From Scandinavium ludwigii_A (lineage in GTDB: Bacteria > Pseudomonadota > Gammaproteobacteria > Enterobacterales > Enterobacteriaceae), in contig CP191518.1 in the NCBI GenBank assembly GCA_050516505.1, positions 1,240,001 to 1,304,000 of the forward strand: DNA of 64,000 nt, written 5' to 3'. Position 1 is the stretch's first letter. Every line of letters begins with the position of its first letter. Below, in pieces: positions 59,259 to 64,000 of this stretch. A program made the position numbers and the translations under genes. The notes under the pieces are model-generated. The model was given only the letters and a program-made list of their open reading frames with translations. It made no database searches and had not been told where the DNA came from.

Positions 59259-61400
59259 TTAGTCCTGCTGGGACGACTGGATCGCGGTCAGGGCGATGGT
59301 GTAGACGATATCGTCTACTAGCGCGCCACGAGACAGGTCGTTGACTGGTTTGCGCATACCCTGCAGCATCGGCCCGATGGAGATCAGGTCGGCTGAACGC
59401 TGTACCGCTTTGTAGGTGGTGTTACCGGTGTTCAGGTCTGGGAAGATGAACACGGTAGCGCGACCTGCAACCGGAGAGTTTGGCGCTTTGGATTTCGCAA
59501 CGTCAGCCATTACCGCGGCGTCATACTGCAGCGGGCCGTCGATAACCAGGTCTGGACGTTTTTCCTGTGCGATGCGGGTTGCTTCACGCACTTTCTCAAC
59601 GTCGCTACCCTGGCCTGAAGTCCCGGTGGAGTAGGAGAGCATTGCTACGCGCGGGTCGATACCGAATGCAGCTGCGGAATCCGCAGACTGGATAGCGATT
59701 TCGGCCAGCTGCTCAGCAGTGGGGTCCGGGTTGATCGCGCAGTCACCGTAAACATAAACCTGTTCAGGCAGCAGCATGAAGAACACAGAAGAAACCAGTG
59801 AGCTGTTCGGCGCAGTTTTGATCAACTGCAGCGGTGGACGGATGGTGTTGGCGGTGGTGTGAACCGCACCAGATACCAGACCGTCAACTTCGTCCTGCTC
59901 AAGCATCATGGTGCCGAGCACTACGTTGTCTTCCAGCTGCTCGCGAGCCACGGCTTCAGTCATGCCCTTGCTCTTACGCAGTTCGACCAGGCGTGCAACG
60001 TAGCTTTCACGTACCACTTCCGGATCAACGATTTCGATGCCAGCGCCCAGTTCAACGCCCTGGTCAGCCGCAACGCGATTGATTTCTTCAGGGTTGCCCA
60101 GCAGCACACAGGTCGCGATGCCGCGCTCTGCACAGATAGCCGCTGCTTTCACGGTACGTGGTTCATCGCCTTCAGGCAGAACAACGCGTTTGCCCGCTTT
60201 ACGCGCCAGCTCGGTCAGCTGGTAGCGGAACGCTGGCGGAGACAGACGACGGCTACGCTCGGACGTTGCAGTCAGGGATTCGATCCAGTTGGCATCGATG
60301 TGGCTAGCCACATATTCCTGCACTTTCTCGATACGTGCATGGTCATCAGCCGGCACTTCGAGGTTGAAGCTCTGCAGGCTCAGGGACGTCTGCCAGGTGT
60401 TGGTGTTTACCATGAACACAGGCAGGCCAGTCGCGAACGCACGTTCACACAGCTTGCTCACGCGTGCATCCATTTCATAAGCACCGGTCAGCAGGATGGC
60501 ACCGATTTCAACGCCATTCATTGCTGCCAGGCATGCGGCAACCAGCACGTCTGGACGGTCTGCGGACGTCACCAGCAGAGAGCCAGCGCGGAAGTGTTCC
60601 AGCATGTGCGGAATGCTGCGCGCACAGAAGGTCACGGACTTCACGCGACGGGTGTTGATGTCGCCTTCGTTGACAATGGTCGCATTCAGGTGACGAGCCA
60701 TATCAATTGCACGAGTGGCAATCAGATCAAAGCTCCATGGCACCGCGCCCAGCATTGGAAGCGGGCTAGACGCTGCCAGGTCTGCCGGATTGATTTTCAC
60801 AACTTTCGCAGTGGAAGAGTCGTCGAAAATTTCAGACAGGTCAGGACGAGTACGGCCCTGTTCATCGACCGGTGCGTTCAGTTTGTTAACGATAACGCCG
60901 GTAATGTTGGTGTTTTTCGCGCCGCCGAAGCTGCTACGGGTCAGTTCGATACGCTCTTTCAGGCCTTCCTGAGTATCGGTGCCCTGAGACATGACGAACA
61001 CGATTTCCGCGTTCAGCGTCTTAGCAATCTCGTAGTTCAGGGACTGTGCAAACTGGTGTTTACGGGTCGGGACCAGGCCTTCAACCAGTACCACTTCAGC
61101 ATCCTGAGTGTTCGCGTGGTAGTTAGCGATGATCTCTTCCATCAGCACGTCATTCTGGTTGCTGGAGAGCAGAGATTCAACGTGACTCATCTTCAGCGGT
61201 TCAGCTGCTGGCAGATTGGAGTTAGCACGCACGATAGTCGTGGTCTGGTCTGGCGCATCGCCACCGGCACGCGGCTGGGCGATTGGCTTAAAGACGCTCA
61301 GACGAACGCCTTTGCGTTCCATAGCGCGGATGACGCCAAGGCTGACGCTGGTCAGACCGACGCTGGTTCCGGTAGGGATCAGCATAATTGTACGGGACAC
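59259..61400 (-). CDS. pta: Phosphate acetyltransferase Pta
   Basis: A 713-residue enzyme that interconverts acetyl-CoA and acetyl phosphate, cytosolic, the first step of overflow acetate production. The N-terminal P-loop-like domain (1-230) starts LIPTGTSVGLTSVSLG; a DRTGG regulatory domain (about 230-370) follows; the C-terminal catalytic PTA domain (390-713) has VLPEGDEPRTVKAA, SGAVHTTANTIRP, SYSTGTSGQGSDV and PINDL-type NDLSRGA. Length is one less than E. coli Pta. Lies 76 bp downstream of ackA in the usual operon. Confidence 0.97.
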   Translation of the reverse strand: MSRTIMLIPTGTSVGLTSVSLGVIRAMERKGVRLSVFKPIAQPRAGGDAPDQTTTIVRANSNLPAAEPLKMSHVESLLSSNQNDVLMEEIIANYHANTQDAEVVLVEGLVPTRKHQFAQSLNYEIAKTLNAEIVFVMSQGTDTQEGLKERIELTRSSFGGAKNTNITGVIVNKLNAPVDEQGRTRPDLSEIFDDSSTAKVVKINPADLAASSPLPMLGAVPWSFDLIATRAIDMARHLNATIVNEGDINTRRVKSVTFCARSIPHMLEHFRAGSLLVTSADRPDVLVAACLAAMNGVEIGAILLTGAYEMDARVSKLCERAFATGLPVFMVNTNTWQTSLSLQSFNLEVPADDHARIEKVQEYVASHIDANWIESLTATSERSRRLSPPAFRYQLTELARKAGKRVVLPEGDEPRTVKAAAICAERGIATCVLLGNPEEINRVAADQGVELGAGIEIVDPEVVRESYVARLVELRKSKGMTEAVAREQLEDNVVLGTMMLEQDEVDGLVSGAVHTTANTIRPPLQLIKTAPNSSLVSSVFFMLLPEQVYVYGDCAINPDPTAEQLAEIAIQSADSAAAFGIDPRVAMLSYSTGTSGQGSDVEKVREATRIAQEKRPDLVIDGPLQYDAAVMADVAKSKAPNSPVAGRATVFIFPDLNTGNTTYKAVQRSADLISIGPMLQGMRKPVNDLSRGALVDDIVYTIALTAIQSSQQD

Positions 61401-61448
61401 GATTTATCCTCTTTCGTTACCGCCAGGGGTTGGCGGGATCCAAAACAG

Positions 61449-61471
61449 CACCGCCAGCGAGGCTGGCGGTG
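61449..61471 (-). terminator. Hairpin between ackA and pta
   Basis: CACCGCCAGC-CTC-GCTGGCGGTG on the minus strand is a perfect 10-bp stem with triloop, followed by CTGTTTTGG. It may act as a partial terminator or RNA-stability element between the two genes. Confidence 0.6.
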
Positions 61472-61476
61472 TGGAA

Positions 61477-62679
61477 TCAGGCAGTCAGACGAGCAGCGTC
61501 TTGTGCGATGACCAATTCTTCGTTGGTCGGGATGACCACGGCAGGGCGGGTGCCTTCTTTGTTGATGAAGCCAGACTTGCCGAAGCGGGCAGCCAGGTTG
61601 CGATCGTGATCAACTTCGAAGCCCAGAACGCCCAGTTTGCCCAGGGACAGTTCGCGAACCATCGCGGCGTTTTCGCCGATACCACCGGTGAAGACAACAG
61701 CATCCAGACGACCATCCATCAGCGCGGTGTAAGAACCGATGTATTTCGCCAGACGGTGGCAGTAAACGTCCATTGCACGTTTAGCGTCAGCTTTGGTGTC
61801 GTAGTTATCTTCAACATAACGGCAGTCGCTGGTGACTTCGGTCAGACCCAGGAGGCCAGACTCTTTGGTCAGCATTTTGTTGATTGCATCAACGCTCATG
61901 CCCAGGGTGTCGTGCAGATGGAAGATGATTGCCGGGTCGATGTCACCAGAACGGGTGCCCATGACCAGACCTTCCAGTGGGGTCAGACCCATAGAAGTAT
62001 CAACACATTCGCCGTTACGGATAGCAGAAACAGAACCACCGTTGCCCAGGTGGCAAGTAATGATGTTCAGTTCTTCAACCGGTTTGTTCAGAACTTTAGC
62101 GGCTTCCTGAGTCACGAAGAAGTGGCTGGTGCCGTGTGCGCCATAGCGACGAACGCCGTGTTCTTTGTACAGGCTGTACGGCAGAGCATACAGGTAAGAC
62201 TCTTCCGGCATGGTCTGATGGAACGCGGTGTCGAAGACAGCAACGTTTTTGTTTTTCAGGTTCGGGAAGGATTTCAGCGCTTCCGCGATGCCGATCAGGT
62301 GTGCTGGGTTGTGCAGCGGTGCAAAAGAGGCTGCATCTTTGATACCCTGAATAACGGAATCGTCGATAACCACAGAGCCGGTGTACTTTTCGCCGCCGTG
62401 AACAACACGGTGACCGATGGCAGTGAGCTGTGCTGACAGTTCTGGTTTTTGTGCCAGAATAGTGTTAACGATAAAGTTAAGCGCTTCACTGTGAGCGGCG
62501 CCTGCACCTAAAGCCGCTTCTTGTTTGGCGCCGTCCATTTTCCATTTCAGACGTGCTTCAGGGAGATGGAAACATTCGGCCAAACCAGAGAGGTATTCTT
62601 CACCGTTGATCGCGTCGATGACAGCGAATTTCAGTGAGGAGCTACCGCAGTTCAGAACCAGTACTAACTTACTCGACAT
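61477..62679 (-). CDS. ackA: Acetate kinase AckA
   Basis: A 400-residue cytosolic enzyme that makes ATP and acetate from acetyl phosphate, and the reverse. ASKHA-fold motifs: VLNCGSSSLKFAV at residues 6-18, GHRVVHGGEKYT near 90, AVFDTAFHQTMP near 148 (catalytic Asp), THLGNG-type CHLGNGGSV near 208 and FTGGIGENAAMVR near 330. Length equals E. coli AckA. First gene of ackA-pta, divergent from yfbV. Confidence 0.97.
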   Translation of the reverse strand: MSSKLVLVLNCGSSSLKFAVIDAINGEEYLSGLAECFHLPEARLKWKMDGAKQEAALGAGAAHSEALNFIVNTILAQKPELSAQLTAIGHRVVHGGEKYTGSVVIDDSVIQGIKDAASFAPLHNPAHLIGIAEALKSFPNLKNKNVAVFDTAFHQTMPEESYLYALPYSLYKEHGVRRYGAHGTSHFFVTQEAAKVLNKPVEELNIITCHLGNGGSVSAIRNGECVDTSMGLTPLEGLVMGTRSGDIDPAIIFHLHDTLGMSVDAINKMLTKESGLLGLTEVTSDCRYVEDNYDTKADAKRAMDVYCHRLAKYIGSYTALMDGRLDAVVFTGGIGENAAMVRELSLGKLGVLGFEVDHDRNLAARFGKSGFINKEGTRPAVVIPTNEELVIAQDAARLTA

Positions 62680-63018
62680 GGAAGTACCTATTAATCTTAT
62701 GTGGCTAAAAAAACGTCAGTGAGTCAAAGAGCGTAGCGCATGATGACGCTGACATTTATGATTAACATCATGCTCGATACTTTTAGCAGGCATGATGAAA
62801 GATATTCGGGTGATTCATCCTTCAGTTTTGCACAATTTTCAACCGATGGCAGAATGTGCAATAATTTGACGAACCGCGAGAGTGGGTCTACGCCCATCTC
62901 AGGCCGCACAGGATACCTGAATGCCGCCTTTATTGCCAAAATGTTTTGAACGTTGTCATGCATAGTTGTTGTTTTGCACGAAATTTTGATTTTTTATCTG
63001 TGAAGTTGAGGTAACGCC
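62680..63018. other. Divergent promoter region, ackA / yfbV
   Basis: 339 bp of fairly AT-rich sequence holding the promoters of both genes. Ribosome sites lie at each end (TTGAGG before yfbV). I find no convincing gene or known operator in it. Confidence 0.5.
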
Positions 63019-63474
63019 ATGTCGACACCCGAGAACCGCCCGGTAAACTTTTTCAGTTCGTTCCGCCGTGGGCAGCACTACGCAAAGACGTGGCCGATGG
63101 AAAAACGCCTGGCACCGATGTTTGTTGAAAATCGCGTCATCCGTGCCACCCGCCACGCTATTCGCTTCATGCCGCCGGTTGCGGTATTTACGTTGTGCTG
63201 GCAAATCGCCCTTGGCGGGCAGCTTGGCCCGGCCGTTGCGACCGCGCTGTTTGCGCTGAGTCTGCCGATGCAAGGATTATGGTGGCTGGGCAAGCGTTCC
63301 GCCACTCCGCTGCCGCCAACGATTTTAAGCTGGTTCTATGAAGTGCGCGGAAAGTTGCAGGAGTCAGGCCAGGTGCTGGCACCCTTTGAAGGTAAGCCAG
63401 ACTACCAGGCGTTAGCTGACACGCTTAAGCGCGCGTTCAAACAACTGGATAAAACTTTCCTTGATGATTTGTAA
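63019..63474 (+). CDS. yfbV: UPF0208 membrane protein YfbV
   Basis: A 151-residue inner-membrane protein with two helices (near residues 46-90: FMPPVAVFTLCWQIALGG and AVATALFALSLPMQGLWWLG). In E. coli its loss affects chromosome organisation near Ter and it was linked to MatP function, but the biochemical role is unknown. Almost identical in length and order to E. coli YfbV. Confidence 0.94.
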   Translation: MSTPENRPVNFFSSFRRGQHYAKTWPMEKRLAPMFVENRVIRATRHAIRFMPPVAVFTLCWQIALGGQLGPAVATALFALSLPMQGLWWLGKRSATPLPPTILSWFYEVRGKLQESGQVLAPFEGKPDYQALADTLKRAFKQLDKTFLDDL

Positions 63475-63497
63475 TTAACTATCAAAAACGCATATAA

Positions 63498-63530
63498 AAG
63501 AGGGCATACACTTTGTAAGCCCTCTTTTTT
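63498..63530 (+). terminator. Terminator between yfbV and yfbU
   Basis: GAGGGC and GCCCTC pair around a loop and are followed by TTTTTT. Confidence 0.8.
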
Positions 63531-63557
63531 CATGCGTACGCGCAACAGGAGTCGAAA

Positions 63558-64000
63558 ATGGAAATGACCAACGCTCAACGTCTGATTTTGTCGAATCAGT
63601 ATAAAATGATGACCATGATGGATCCCGACAACGCCGAGCGTTACCGCCGCCTGCAGACGATCATCGAACGTGGCTACGGCCTGCAAATGCGCGAACTGGA
63701 TCGTGAATTTGGCCAGCTGACCGAAGAAACCTGCCGGGTGATCATCGATATCATGGAGATGTACCACGCGCTGCACGTTTCCTGGACCAACCTCAAAGAC
63801 GTAGACAGCGTGGACGAACGTCGCGTGACGTTCCTCGGCTTCGATGCCGCAACCGAAGCTCGCTATCTTGGCTACGTGCGTTTTATGGTTAATACCGAAG
63901 GCCGTTACACCCATTTCGATGCCGGTACTCACGGCTTCAACGCCCAGACCCCAATGTGGGAAAAATACCAACGTATGCTCAGCGCATGGCACGCGTGTCC
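63558..64000 (+). CDS. yfbU: YfbU family protein, 3' end outside the window
   Basis: The first 147 codons of YfbU (164 residues in E. coli), a cytosolic protein of unknown function that E. coli studies linked to cell death on overexpression. Start MEMTNAQRLILSNQYKMM at 63558 behind AGGAG. Seen: RRLQTIIERGYGLQMREL, ERRVTFLGFDAATEARYLGY and THFDAGTHGFNAQTPMW. The frame is open to the last base of the window. Confidence 0.94.
   Translation, partial: MEMTNAQRLILSNQYKMMTMMDPDNAERYRRLQTIIERGYGLQMRELDREFGQLTEETCRVIIDIMEMYHALHVSWTNLKDVDSVDERRVTFLGFDAATEARYLGYVRFMVNTEGRYTHFDAGTHGFNAQTPMWEKYQRMLSAWHAC

Noticed and set aside
59859..61511. A 550-codon plus-strand open frame
   Set aside because: It lies antisense to pta, a clearly real gene; its protein is His/Gln/Arg-rich, without any family likeness. 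It is a by-product of pta codon usage.
61216..62436. A 406-codon plus-strand open frame
   Set aside because: Antisense to ackA and the pta start; no family features or ribosome site.
1..64000. CRISPR arrays, insertion sequences, rRNA genes
   Set aside because: I saw no regularly spaced direct repeats, no transposase frames and no rRNA sequence in the window.

Overview
The window is ordinary chromosome of a gamma-proteobacterium in the Enterobacteriaceae. Almost every protein reads as a close homologue of an Escherichia coli K-12 protein, and gene order follows the E. coli stretch from pdeA (yfeA) to yfbU. The moderately high GC, an ipdC gene, and the absence of several K-12 blocks fit the Enterobacter/Lelliottia/Leclercia/Kosakonia group better than Escherichia. 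The genus is an inference from content, not from a database search.

Layout. 1-4.8 kb: end of an EAL phosphodiesterase, nucleoside importer nupC, manganese importer mntH with Fur and MntR sites, ypeC and an aldo-keto reductase. 4.9-9 kb: indolepyruvate decarboxylase ipdC, channel yfeO and glucokinase glk. 9-13.3 kb: pyruvate-sensing pair ypdB/ypdA, aminotransferase alaC and the 23-residue protein gene ypdK. 13.3-15.1 kb: an unrecognised outer-membrane barrel gene, a DUF1294 gene and tRNA-Arg(CCT) (argW), an integration hotspot in E. coli that is empty here. 15.2-28.7 kb: yfdC, mlaA, fadL, yfcZ, fadIJ, sixA, smrB, prmB, aroC, mepA, yfcA, epmC and yfcL.

28.8-34.2 kb is the main accessory island: a tight three-gene operon (DUF2264 protein, LacY-like MFS permease, GH88 unsaturated glucuronyl hydrolase) with a divergent AraC-type regulator, between yfcL and mnmC, which are adjacent in K-12. 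It looks like a small utilisation system for uronic-acid-containing oligosaccharides. It is the best candidate in the window for an undescribed system.

34.2-50 kb: mnmC, fabB (FadR and FabR operators), yfcJ, flk, pdxB-usg-truA-dedA, accD, folC-dedD, cvpA-purF (PurR box) and ubiX. 50-54.2 kb: the lysine/arginine/ornithine and histidine transport genes argT and hisJQMP, with sigma-54 promoters and NtrC sites. 54.2-64 kb: a GNAT acetyltransferase, an eroded amidotransferase-like remnant, yfcH, folX, yfcG, yfcF, yfcE, yfcD, pta-ackA, yfbV and the start of yfbU.

Themes: fatty-acid uptake, breakdown and synthesis under FadR (fadL, fadI, fadJ, fabB); acetate and pyruvate metabolism (ackA-pta, YpdAB, alaC, ipdC); nitrogen-controlled amino-acid uptake; and envelope maintenance (mlaA, mepA, dedA, dedD). 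Relative to remembered K-12 order, the fry/ypdC block between glk and ypdB, the lpxP to dsdC block, the yfcO-yfcV fimbrial cluster and yfcC are absent.
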